From an uncultured Chromatiaceae bacterium (GTDB taxonomy: Bacteria > Pseudomonadota > Gammaproteobacteria > Enterobacterales > Alteromonadaceae), in NCBI GenBank assembly GCA_946481195.1, contig CAMLNG010000146.1, positions 1-8,433 on the forward strand: a stretch of DNA of 8,433 nucleotides, read 5' to 3'. The notes beneath the pieces are model-generated. The model saw only the letters and a list, made by a program, of their open reading frames with translations. It was not told the DNA's origin and ran no database searches. This document shows, in pieces, positions 1 through 6,461 of this stretch; the stretch's first letter is position 1; each line of letters opens with the position of its first letter. Made by a program: the position numbers and the translations under genes.

Positions 1-1
1 G

Positions 2-853
2 ATCCCACATTTGATTGTCCATAGCAGCGACACAACATTGCCGGCCCGGTTGCCGAAGCAGTTTCCGGCTATTGCGCAAATCAGCCCGTTTTTACAAAGC
101 GAAGCGCTGATCCAATCCAGTAAAGACTTAACCGGCGCCATGTTACAGGGCGTTGACGTCAACGCCTTACCGACATTTTTGCAGCAATCCCTGCAGCAGG
201 GCGATTGGCAGGATTTCGCCGCCAGCCGTTATCAGGTGGTGCTTGGCAGCGCGCTCGCTGACAAATTACGGGTGCAGCTGGGCCAGCAAATCCGCTTGAT
301 GTTGCCAACCGGCGGCAGCTACACGCCGCTTGGCTGGATGCCGCGCCAGCGCAACTTTACCGTAGCCGGGATTTTTGATACCGGCTCTGAAGTCGATAAA
401 GTCGTCGTTTTGCTGCGTTTGCAGGACTTACAAAAACTGACTGGCAACAAAGAAACCGCCTGGCGTGTTGGGCTCAACGATGCGTTTTTGGCGCCGCAGC
501 TGCAACAGGACATCAGTCAGCTGGCAGGTGTCAGTGAGGTCACTGACTGGCGACAGAGCCATGGCAAACTGTTTTCGGCAGTGGCAATGGAAAAAGCCAT
601 GATGTGGTTGATGTTATTACTGATTGTGGCGGTCGCCGCTTTTAATATCGTCTCTGCACTGGTGATGATGGTGACGGAAAAACAACGTGAAGTGGCGATT
701 TTAAAAACCCAGGGCATGACCAATCAGCAGCTGTTTTATGTGTTTGCCGCCCAGGGGATGAGCCATGGCGTGACCGGAGCGCTGACTGGTGCTGTGGCTG
801 GCGTCGTCTTGACGCTGAGTTTAAACGACTTGCTGGCGCTTCTGGGCCTGTAG
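2..853 (+). CDS. lolC: LolC, lipoprotein-releasing ABC transporter permease (5' partial, ends at an in-frame TAG)
   Basis: LolC is the inner-membrane subunit of LolCDE that recruits the periplasmic carrier LolA. The frame is open at the left edge. The first codons read IPHLIV, matching VIPHVEL at residues 61-67 of the LolE encoded downstream, so about 60 N-terminal residues, including the first membrane helix, lie outside the window. A TTG at 11 is not a real start. Counting from base 11, the periplasmic domain covers about residues 1-190. It includes the LolC-type hook region around 98-115 (MLPTGG, TPLGWMPRQR), which identifies it as LolC rather than LolE. Next come a membrane helix at about 197-221, the cytoplasmic coupling segment EKQREVAILKTQG (223-235) and another helix at about 243-270. 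The reading frame then hits TAG at 851-853, before the last helix, although homologous sequence continues in frame to 1006. Identity is certain; whether the product is functional is not. Confidence 0.93.
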   Translation: MPHLIVHSSDTTLPARLPKQFPAIAQISPFLQSEALIQSSKDLTGAMLQGVDVNALPTFLQQSLQQGDWQDFAASRYQVVLGSALADKLRVQLGQQIRLMLPTGGSYTPLGWMPRQRNFTVAGIFDTGSEVDKVVVLLRLQDLQKLTGNKETAWRVGLNDAFLAPQLQQDISQLAGVSEVTDWRQSHGKLFSAVAMEKAMMWLMLLLIVAVAAFNIVSALVMMVTEKQREVAILKTQGMTNQQLFYVFAAQGMSHGVTGALTGAVAGVVLTLSLNDLLALLGL

Positions 854-1006
854 CTGGTACAGGGCATGGCATTGCCGGTCATTTTGCAATGGACCGACGT
901 GCTGCTGATAATGCTGTCAGCGGTATTGCTCACGGCGCTGGCAGTGATTTACCCGGCCTGGCGTGCCGTTCAGGTGGAACCGGCTACAGTGCTGCGTGAC
1001 GAATAG
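854..1006 (+). pseudogene. lolC: lolC 3' remainder, in frame beyond the TAG
   Basis: These 50 codons continue the lolC frame directly after the stop at 851-853 and end at TAG 1004-1006. They encode the ALPV segment, a hydrophobic helix at tail residues 15-33, and the MacB/LolC-family C-terminal signature YPAWRAVQVEPATVLRDE. The same element ends the LolE in this window as [18 protein letters not shown]. No frameshift or other lesion is visible, so selection acted on this stretch until very recently or still does. With the tail, LolC would be about 395 residues, the usual family length (E. coli about 399). An ATG at 866 could in principle restart translation, but the purine run AGGG before it lies only one base away, too close for a normal ribosome binding site. 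Confidence 0.85.
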
Positions 1007-1078
1007 CAATTGTGCAATGAATAAGTACCGCGTGATCAAATAATGCTGCACGATGAATAACAGACAGGCAAAAAAATC
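1007..1078 (+). other. lolC-lolD spacer with two ATGAATAA repeats and mini-ORFs
   Basis: This 72-bp gap sits between genes that are usually nearly contiguous. The octamer ATGAATAA occurs at 1017-1024 and again at 1053-1060. Each copy opens a very short frame: 1017-1043 (MNKYRVIK) and 1053-1082 (MNNRQAKKS). The TGA of the second overlaps the lolD start codon as ATGA. Neither has a clear ribosome binding site. A -10-like AATAAT lies at 1039-1044, but no matching -35 is found at normal spacing. The arrangement could be chance; it is recorded because it could couple translation into lolD. Confidence 0.25.
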
Positions 1079-1756
1079 ATGATGTTAAGCTGTAAAAATA
1101 TTTGTAAAAGCTACCGCGATGGCGCCCACGTCACGCCGGTACTGCATCAGATCAATTTGCAGGTGCCGGCTGGCCAGATGGTGGCTATTGTCGGTAGTTC
1201 AGGCTCAGGCAAAAGTACTTTGTTGCATATTCTGGGTACGCTGGATCAGGCGGATAGTGGCGAATTAATACTGGCCGGTCAGCATGTTGCGCAGTTAAAT
1301 CCAACCCAAAAATCGCAGCTGCGTAATCAGCAACTGGGGTTTATTTATCAGTTCCATCATTTGCTGATGGATTTTACCGCCGAAGAGAATGTCGCGATGC
1401 CGCTGCTGATCCGTGGTGTGTCGCAAGCTGATGCATTAAATAAAGCCCGGCAGATGTTAACACGGGTTGGGCTTGGGCATCGTCTGACGCACCGGCCGTC
1501 CGAGCTCAGCGGTGGTGAGCGCCAGCGTGTCGCTATTGCCCGGGCTGTCGTTGGCGAACCTGCACTGATCCTGGCGGATGAACCCACCGGTAATCTGGAC
1601 CATCAGACTGCCGAAAGTATTTATCAGCTGATGCGCGAATTAAACCGTGACCTCGGTACCAGCTTTATTGTGGTGACGCATGACCCGGATTTGGCGGCCA
1701 AACTCGACCGGCAACTGTCTATGCGGGATGGCAAATTAGGAGAGCTGCATGGCTAG
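1079..1756 (+). CDS. lolD: LolD, lipoprotein-releasing system ATPase
   Basis: LolD is the cytoplasmic ATPase that, as a dimer on LolC and LolE, powers release of outer-membrane lipoproteins to LolA. The 225-residue protein is full length. It shows Walker [10 protein letters not shown] at 39-47, the Q-loop in the LolD-typical YQFHHLL (Q91), signature LSGGE at 143-147, Walker B LILADE at 163-168 and the H-loop His201. [19 protein letters not shown] and ADEPTGNLD are near-invariant LolD sequence. The start is the first of two adjacent ATGs (1079 and 1082); the upstream AGG at 1066-1068, 10 bases away, is a weak ribosome binding site. The stop TAG (1754-1756) lies inside lolE, giving an 8-base overlap and probable translational coupling. 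The gene is intact, unlike its upstream partner. Confidence 0.98.
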   Translation: MMLSCKNICKSYRDGAHVTPVLHQINLQVPAGQMVAIVGSSGSGKSTLLHILGTLDQADSGELILAGQHVAQLNPTQKSQLRNQQLGFIYQFHHLLMDFTAEENVAMPLLIRGVSQADALNKARQMLTRVGLGHRLTHRPSELSGGERQRVAIARAVVGEPALILADEPTGNLDHQTAESIYQLMRELNRDLGTSFIVVTHDPDLAAKLDRQLSMRDGKLGELHG

Positions 1757-2987
1757 CCTGTCCTGGCAGCTGGCACAGCGTTATCGCCACACCCGTTCCA
1801 GCAGCGCCTTTATCCGTTTTATTGCCGCATCTTCAACCTGGGGCATAGGCCTTGGCGTAGCTATTCTGATTTTGGCGTTGTCGGTGATGAATGGTTTTGA
1901 GCAGGCGCTGGAACAAAAGCTGCTTAATGTGATCCCCCATGTTGAACTGCAGGCGGTTGACAAACCAATCGCCAACTGGCCGGCGAAATTACAGCAGCTC
2001 GGCAGTGAGCCAGGCGTGGTCGCAGCAGCGCCTTATATCCGTACCGACGGCTTATTGCGCGCACAGGGGAAGGTCAAAGCCATTGCAGTGCGGGGGATTG
2101 ATTTAGCTTATGAAAGTGGCATCAGTCAGCTTGATTTATTTGTCAAAAGTGGTGCCTTGACTGAGCCTACAGCGCAGCAAGTGATTTTAGGCGAGGGCGT
2201 GGCAAAAGAACTCGGCGTTAAAGTCGGCGAGCAGGTGCAACTGATGTTGCCCGAACTGACCGAACAAGGCGATTTGGCCGGCCAGAAAAACGTCTTACTT
2301 GAAGTCATTGCTATTGTCGGTATTGGCGGGCAACTCGATTATCAGCAAATCTGGGTGCAACTGGATGCGCTGGCGGATTGGCTGAAAATGCCGCCGGGTA
2401 CAGTGCAGGGTTTTGCCTTTAAAATTCAGGATATCTTTCAGGCGGGCAATGTCGCGCGGGAACTTGGCAATCAGGCCACCGATTATGTCTACATGCTGGA
2501 CTGGTTCCGCACCCAGGGCCATTTATATCAGGATATCCAGATGGTGCGCAGTATCTTATATCTGGTACTGGCACTGGTGATTAGCGTGGCCTGTTTTAAT
2601 ATCGTTGCGACGCTGGTAATGGCGGTGCGGGAAAAAGAGGCCGATATTGCGATTTTACTGACGATGGGCACTAAGCCTGCGGTGCTGGTACGGGCATTTA
2701 TCTGGCTGGGGTGGCTCAATGGCGTCAAAGGCACTTTGTGGGGCGCGCTGACCGGCCTGGTGCTGGCTTGGCAGATTGAAAATCTGTTTGGTTTGGTGTC
2801 AACACTGCTCGGGCGCAGTCTGCTCGACCCAACCATCTATTTTATTGACACTTTGCCGGCGCAAATTCAGTGGCCGGATGTGGTGCTGACCGTCAGCGTC
2901 GCTTTGGTGCTGAGTCTGCTGGCCACTATTTACCCGGCGCGCCGCGCCGCCCGTGTTGAGCCTGCGCAAGTGTTAGGACAGTATTAG
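1749..2987 (+). CDS. lolE: LolE, lipoprotein-releasing ABC transporter permease
   Basis: LolE is the LolCDE membrane subunit that receives the lipoprotein from the inner membrane. The 412 residues match the family length. A helix at about 33-49 is followed by [21 protein letters not shown], a periplasmic domain to about 265, helices at about 268-292, 313-340 and 376-396, and the C-terminal [18 protein letters not shown]. The segment RDIQM-like [12 protein letters not shown] with [13 protein letters not shown] is typical of LolE, and the LolC hook is absent. The start is fixed by a strong ribosome binding site AGGAG at 1738-1742, 6 bases before ATG, within the end of lolD. It ends TAG 2985-2987, three bases from the end of the convergent DUF2062 gene. 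No intrinsic terminator is visible there. Confidence 0.97.
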   Translation: MASLSWQLAQRYRHTRSSSAFIRFIAASSTWGIGLGVAILILALSVMNGFEQALEQKLLNVIPHVELQAVDKPIANWPAKLQQLGSEPGVVAAAPYIRTDGLLRAQGKVKAIAVRGIDLAYESGISQLDLFVKSGALTEPTAQQVILGEGVAKELGVKVGEQVQLMLPELTEQGDLAGQKNVLLEVIAIVGIGGQLDYQQIWVQLDALADWLKMPPGTVQGFAFKIQDIFQAGNVARELGNQATDYVYMLDWFRTQGHLYQDIQMVRSILYLVLALVISVACFNIVATLVMAVREKEADIAILLTMGTKPAVLVRAFIWLGWLNGVKGTLWGALTGLVLAWQIENLFGLVSTLLGRSLLDPTIYFIDTLPAQIQWPDVVLTVSVALVLSLLATIYPARRAARVEPAQVLGQY

Positions 2988-2990
2988 AAA

Positions 2991-3521
2991 CTAACGGCTT
3001 TGCCTGATTAAACGGGCTTTGGCGCGACGCTGGCGCAGGTGAAAATGCCAGATTCGCGCCGACAAAGGCCAGCTCAGTAAAGCCGACAACAGCCCCAGCA
3101 ACACAGAACCGGTCAGCAGTGGCACACCGACCTGATGCAGCGATGCGGCCAGCCATTGCCAGCTGGCTTCAAAGACAAATTCCTGCACCGGCATCTGCAA
3201 AATCGCTACACCAGCCTGATAACCAGCCACAATCAACAGCGGCAACGTCAGCGGATTATTCAGCCAGACCAGGCCAAGCGCCAGCGGCAAATGCGCCTGC
3301 AACCGCACAGCCAGCGCCGCCGCCAGCAGCATCTGAATGGGCAACGGTAGCCAGGCACAAAACAAACCGACCGCACAGGCGCGCTGCAAAGAACGGCGCC
3401 GCAAGCGCCATAAGGCGGTGTTATTCAGCTTTGGACCAAATTTCTGGAACCAGGGCTGCTGGCGCAGTAGCTCTGCATCAGGCAGTTGCCAGAAGCGGCG
3501 GGGGACGGGTTTTGCTTTCAT
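2991..3521 (-). CDS. DUF2062 membrane protein, second (more divergent) paralogue
   Basis: This is a 176-residue protein of the DUF2062 family, whose biochemical role is not established. It has the family core: a basic LWRLRRRS segment at 37-44, a hydrophobic stretch with PLPIQ (P59, P61, Q63) followed by LAAALA, and WLNNPLT (N89, P90, T92). Hydrophobic segments lie at about 45-75, 78-108 and 133-158, and the tail is Arg/Lys-rich, which suggests a cytoplasmic C-terminus. It aligns without gaps to the neighbouring paralogue over the core, with about half of about 56 residues identical by hand count. It starts only 8 bases after that gene's stop, so the two are probably cotranscribed. No clear ribosome binding site precedes the ATG, so coupled translation is plausible. 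It ends TAG, three bases from the end of lolE. Confidence 0.88.
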   Translation of the reverse strand: MKAKPVPRRFWQLPDAELLRQQPWFQKFGPKLNNTALWRLRRRSLQRACAVGLFCAWLPLPIQMLLAAALAVRLQAHLPLALGLVWLNNPLTLPLLIVAGYQAGVAILQMPVQEFVFEASWQWLAASLHQVGVPLLTGSVLLGLLSALLSWPLSARIWHFHLRQRRAKARLIRQSR

Positions 3522-3529
3522 CTGCCGGA

Positions 3530-4054
3530 TTAAACCGCGGTGTTGTGCCGTTCGGCTCTTTTACGCCAGGCGCGGCGTACTGCGATAATCCAGCACCAGT
3601 CAATTAAAAACCAGGCGGCCGTCGACACCATCGCCGCGAAAATCAGACTGCCCACCAAGAATGGTTTACCGACCGAGTCAATGCTGGCGATCAGCCACTC
3701 AAAAGTGGCATGAAACTCGACATTAAGAGGCGGCATGCCCAATACCCAGGTGCCGATGTTGTAGCAAATGTAAAAAATTGGTGCCATGGTGAACGGGTTG
3801 GTTAGCCAGCATAACGCCACGGCGATCGGAATATTACAGCGAAAAATAATGGCGAGTGCAGCCGCCAGTACAGTCTGGCCCGGCATCGGCATTAAAGCGG
3901 CGAACAAACCGGCCGCGAAAGCGCCACGGGCCGAGCGGCGGTGCAGATGCCACAAATTGCCGTCATGCAGGAATTTGCCAAAGATCTGCATCGATTTATG
4001 ATTTCTGATCAGATCTGGATCTGGCAGGTATTTTTTAATAAAGTTCTTAGCCAT
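3530..4054 (-). CDS. DUF2062 membrane protein, first paralogue
   Basis: This 174-residue protein is the canonical family member of the pair. It begins with a short basic region and the LPDPDLIRNH / LWHLHRRS segments (L34-W35). It then carries the hallmark PMPGQ (P56, P58, Q60) plus LAAALA, and WLTNPFT (N86, P87, T89) followed by APIFYICYNIGTWVLG. There are about three hydrophobic segments (about 43-71, 76-106 and 130-156) and a basic C-terminal tail. The family is of unknown function, and a copy near comEC or lolCDE is common in gammaproteobacteria. GAG in the sequence GAGATGTA just before the ATG is a modest ribosome binding site. It is divergent from comEC with 25 bp between start codons, so promoters for each must lie at least partly within the other's coding sequence. 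Stop codon TAA. Confidence 0.92.
   Translation of the reverse strand: MAKNFIKKYLPDPDLIRNHKSMQIFGKFLHDGNLWHLHRRSARGAFAAGLFAALMPMPGQTVLAAALAIIFRCNIPIAVALCWLTNPFTMAPIFYICYNIGTWVLGMPPLNVEFHATFEWLIASIDSVGKPFLVGSLIFAAMVSTAAWFLIDWCWIIAVRRAWRKRAERHNTAV
3983..4021. other. Cluster of four GATC (Dam-type) sites
   Basis: GATC occurs at 3983-3986, 4007-4010, 4012-4015 and 4018-4021, four sites in 39 bp against roughly one per 256 bp by chance. The cluster lies in the first codons of the first DUF2062 gene (encoding PDPDLI and MQIF) and 59-97 bp upstream of the comEC start, where a comEC promoter would be expected. Part of the density comes from a tandem CCAGAT hexamer on the minus strand. Whether this organism has Dam methylase or SeqA cannot be told from the window. 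Confidence 0.4.
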
Positions 4055-4079
4055 TACATCTCATTAACCAAATTGAAAC

Positions 4080-6389
4080 ATGGAACGTTTTAGCTTTGGT
4101 GTCTTGGCCGCAGCGTTGCTGGCGTTGTGGCTGGAGCAATTACCGCCGTTACGTCCGCTGGCTCTGGTCTGCCTGATTGCGCTTGCTGCCACGCCATTGT
4201 TGCCAACCCGATTGAGGCATTACCACGCGTTTATCTGCGGTGCCATCACCTATTTGTTGTCTCTGTGCTGGCAGTTACAACAGCATCAGCACAGCAGTGC
4301 ACAAGTTGTGGCCGAGCATACCACAGAAGTTTGCGGACTAGTGGTCAGTCTGCCGCGTCAATTCGTCGAAAATAGCCGTTTTGTCTTGCAGTTCAGTGAC
4401 GACTGCGCAGAAAAAATGCAAGTCGCCGCCGGCCAGTTAGTCGAAGTCCGCTGGTATGCGCAATCGGGCGAAATGCTGCCCGAAGTCAAAGCCGGTCAAC
4501 TCTGGCGTCTGCCGGTGAAATTAAAAGCAGTACGAGGCCTCGCTAACCCCGGCAGCCCTTGGCGTGAAGCCAATGCGATGGTCGATGGCATAGTCGCGGT
4601 TGCCACAGTGCAAAGCAGCGCGCGGGCACAGCTGCTGATGGATACACCCAGCCTGCGCCAGCAGCTGGCAGACCGTTTTGCTGCCTGCTGCCGGCATTAT
4701 GCGGCTTATCCAATGTGGCTGGCCCTGACGATTGGTGAGCGACCATTCAGCGATGAATTATGGCTTGGGGTGCAACATGCCGGGATGGCGCATTTGTTGT
4801 CGATTTCGGGCATGCATATCGCGTTGTTGTTTGGACTCTGTGTGTTGACCAAACCGCTGATTGCGAGGCTGGGGCTGCCTGAGCCTTGGCGTAGTTTGCT
4901 GTTATGGGGCTTGGCCTTATCGGTAGCCTGGGGGTATGCGGCGCTTGCCGGTTTTGCCATCCCGACTTTGCGGGCGGTGTTGACCTTATCAGTGCTGGTG
5001 CTGTTGCGGTTATGTTGGCAGCGCGCGTCCTTGTGGCAACTCAGCTGGCTGATGAGCGCTGCTTTGTTATTGCTGTGGCCTTTCTGGTTATTGAGTTTTA
5101 GCTTTTGGTTGTCGGCGCTGGCTCTGGCGCTACTGGCGTTACTGGAATGGCAGCAGCCACTCAGGCCTGGCTTTTTGCCTTTGTGCCGGCGTTTTGTCAG
5201 TTTTCAGCTCGGCTTTAGTTTGTTGCTGTTGCCGATAGGCCTGTTATTGTTTCAGGGCGCCGCACCTTTTGCACTCTGGCTGAATTTATTGTTGTTGCCG
5301 CTGATGACGATCCTCGGTATTCCGCTGTTATTGCTGCTGTTTGGCTGGTTTAGTCTGGCCGGCACTGTGCCTGAATTAGCCTGGCAAAGTCTGGATCTGT
5401 TGTATTGGCCACTGCTGCAGGCCTTGCAATGGGCAGCTTTGGCCGATGGTTGGTGGAGTCTGCCGGCGCTGCCCTGGTACAGTGCTTTGTTGCTGTTTCC
5501 GCCTTTGCTGCTTGGCTGGTTTTGTCGCGGCCGTTGGCAATGGGCGGCGTTGCCGCTGTTGTTTCCGCTCTTGCCTTTACTGTGCAGCGGCGACCAGCCG
5601 TGGCCGGCAGGGCGGCCGTCGACAGCACAAATGCCACCACCGCTGTTTTTTCATCTGCTGGATGTCGGGCAGGGCAGCAGCGCCTTGTTGCAACAAGGCG
5701 AAGACGCGATTTTGTTTGATTTGGGGCCTGCCTACGGCGCAGTGAGTGCAACCCGTCAGGTGGTGTTGCCCTTTTTGCGTTTTCTTGGCATCCGCCAGCT
5801 GGATTATGTGGTAGTGAGCCACGATGACAGCGACCACAGCGGCGACTGGCCACTGCTACGCGCGCGTTATCCGCAGACGGTGCTCGTCAGCGATATCCGC
5901 CGGCTGGCACCGCGGTTTCATTGTCTGGATTTACCGCAGTCCTGGCGCGGTGTGCGCTTACAGGCGTTTCGGGCCGGCACTTATCAGGCAGAACCGGCCA
6001 ACGAGGATTCCTGCGTGGTACTGATTGATACCGGGCGATACCGGCTGTTGTTACCCGGCGATTTGGGCCGGCGCGAAATGGTGCTGGCGGATACTCTCGC
6101 CCGGCAGTTTGGTGGCATTGATGTGCTGGTGCTCGGTCATCATGGCAGTAAAACGGCCAGCAGTCTGGCCTTTCTGCAGGCGTTAAAGCCCCGAATAGCA
6201 TTGGTGAGCAGCGGCTTTCAGAACCAGTTTGGTCATCCCGCGGCAGAGACTAAAGCCCGGTTAAGTCTGCTGCAAATTCCACTGCTGAACACTGCCGACA
6301 GTGGGGCTGTGCGACTGCATCTTAGCGCTGAGTCAATGCAATACCAGCACCACAGGCCACGCCGCTTTGCGCGCTGGCTGGAAAAATAG
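4080..6389 (+). CDS. comEC: ComEC/Rec2 DNA-uptake channel protein with metallo-beta-lactamase domain
   Basis: ComEC is the polytopic inner-membrane channel that passes single-stranded DNA into the cytoplasm during natural transformation. The 769 residues contain all three expected parts. N-terminal helices and an OB-like DUF4131 domain span about 1-190. The competence domain spans about 210-500, with HLLSISGMHIALL at 238-250, FAIPTLRA at 292-299 and LSFSFWLSALALALL at 338-352. The C-terminal metallo-beta-lactamase domain spans about 522-750. Its metal-site motifs look complete: FHLLDVGQGSS (524-534), LFDLG (545-549), HDDSDH (581-586), LLPGDLG (657-663, D661), LGHHGS (685-690) and FGHP (717-720, H719), so it is predicted catalytically competent. 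C85 and C109 in the OB-like region could form a disulfide. The ATG at 4080 has no recognisable ribosome binding site, suggesting low expression. msbA follows after 72 bp. Confidence 0.95.
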   Translation: MERFSFGVLAAALLALWLEQLPPLRPLALVCLIALAATPLLPTRLRHYHAFICGAITYLLSLCWQLQQHQHSSAQVVAEHTTEVCGLVVSLPRQFVENSRFVLQFSDDCAEKMQVAAGQLVEVRWYAQSGEMLPEVKAGQLWRLPVKLKAVRGLANPGSPWREANAMVDGIVAVATVQSSARAQLLMDTPSLRQQLADRFAACCRHYAAYPMWLALTIGERPFSDELWLGVQHAGMAHLLSISGMHIALLFGLCVLTKPLIARLGLPEPWRSLLLWGLALSVAWGYAALAGFAIPTLRAVLTLSVLVLLRLCWQRASLWQLSWLMSAALLLLWPFWLLSFSFWLSALALALLALLEWQQPLRPGFLPLCRRFVSFQLGFSLLLLPIGLLLFQGAAPFALWLNLLLLPLMTILGIPLLLLLFGWFSLAGTVPELAWQSLDLLYWPLLQALQWAALADGWWSLPALPWYSALLLFPPLLLGWFCRGRWQWAALPLLFPLLPLLCSGDQPWPAGRPSTAQMPPPLFFHLLDVGQGSSALLQQGEDAILFDLGPAYGAVSATRQVVLPFLRFLGIRQLDYVVVSHDDSDHSGDWPLLRARYPQTVLVSDIRRLAPRFHCLDLPQSWRGVRLQAFRAGTYQAEPANEDSCVVLIDTGRYRLLLPGDLGRREMVLADTLARQFGGIDVLVLGHHGSKTASSLAFLQALKPRIALVSSGFQNQFGHPAAETKARLSLLQIPLLNTADSGAVRLHLSAESMQYQHHRPRRFARWLEK

Positions 6390-6400
6390 CAGGGGATATG

Positions 6401-6429
6401 CTGAAACCCGCTGATTAAACAGGTAGAAT
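6401..6429 (+). promoter_or_regulatory. Candidate sigma-70 promoter for msbA-lpxK
   Basis: In the 72-bp comEC-msbA gap, CTGAAA (6401-6406; 4 of 6 matches to TTGACA) and TAGAAT (6424-6429; 5 of 6 to TATAAT) are separated by 17 bp. A start site near 6436 would leave a leader of about 26 nt before the msbA start. The prediction rests on consensus matching alone, but an independent promoter for essential lipid A genes downstream of a low-expression competence gene is plausible. Confidence 0.4.
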
Positions 6430-6461
6430 GCCGGGGTTTTGTTATTGTCAGGAAAGCCATT

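Noticed and set aside
1..5. Window begins with GATCC, like a cloning-site remnant
   Set aside because: The LolC frame is homologous right from these first codons (IPHL), so there is no sign of vector sequence or a junction.
3119..3607. Long plus-strand ORF opposite the DUF2062 genes
   Set aside because: It lies antisense to two recognisable family proteins; its translation is low-complexity Ala/Pro/Gln/Arg with no domain. A shadow frame.
3614..5624. Repeated 14-mer GGCGGCCGTCGACA at 3614 and 5611
   Set aside because: Lies in unrelated coding sequences in different frames; a 14-base match in 8.4 kb of GC-rich DNA is within chance expectation.
5350..5853. 167-residue minus-strand ORF inside comEC
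   Set aside because: Antisense to a conserved comEC region, Arg/Ala/Pro-rich, no recognisable motif or ribosome binding site.
6404..6440. AAACCC...GGGTTT inverted repeat followed by T-rich sequence, as a comEC terminator
   Set aside because: The stem is only 6 bp with a 24-nt loop, and it overlaps the candidate msbA promoter; too weak to call.
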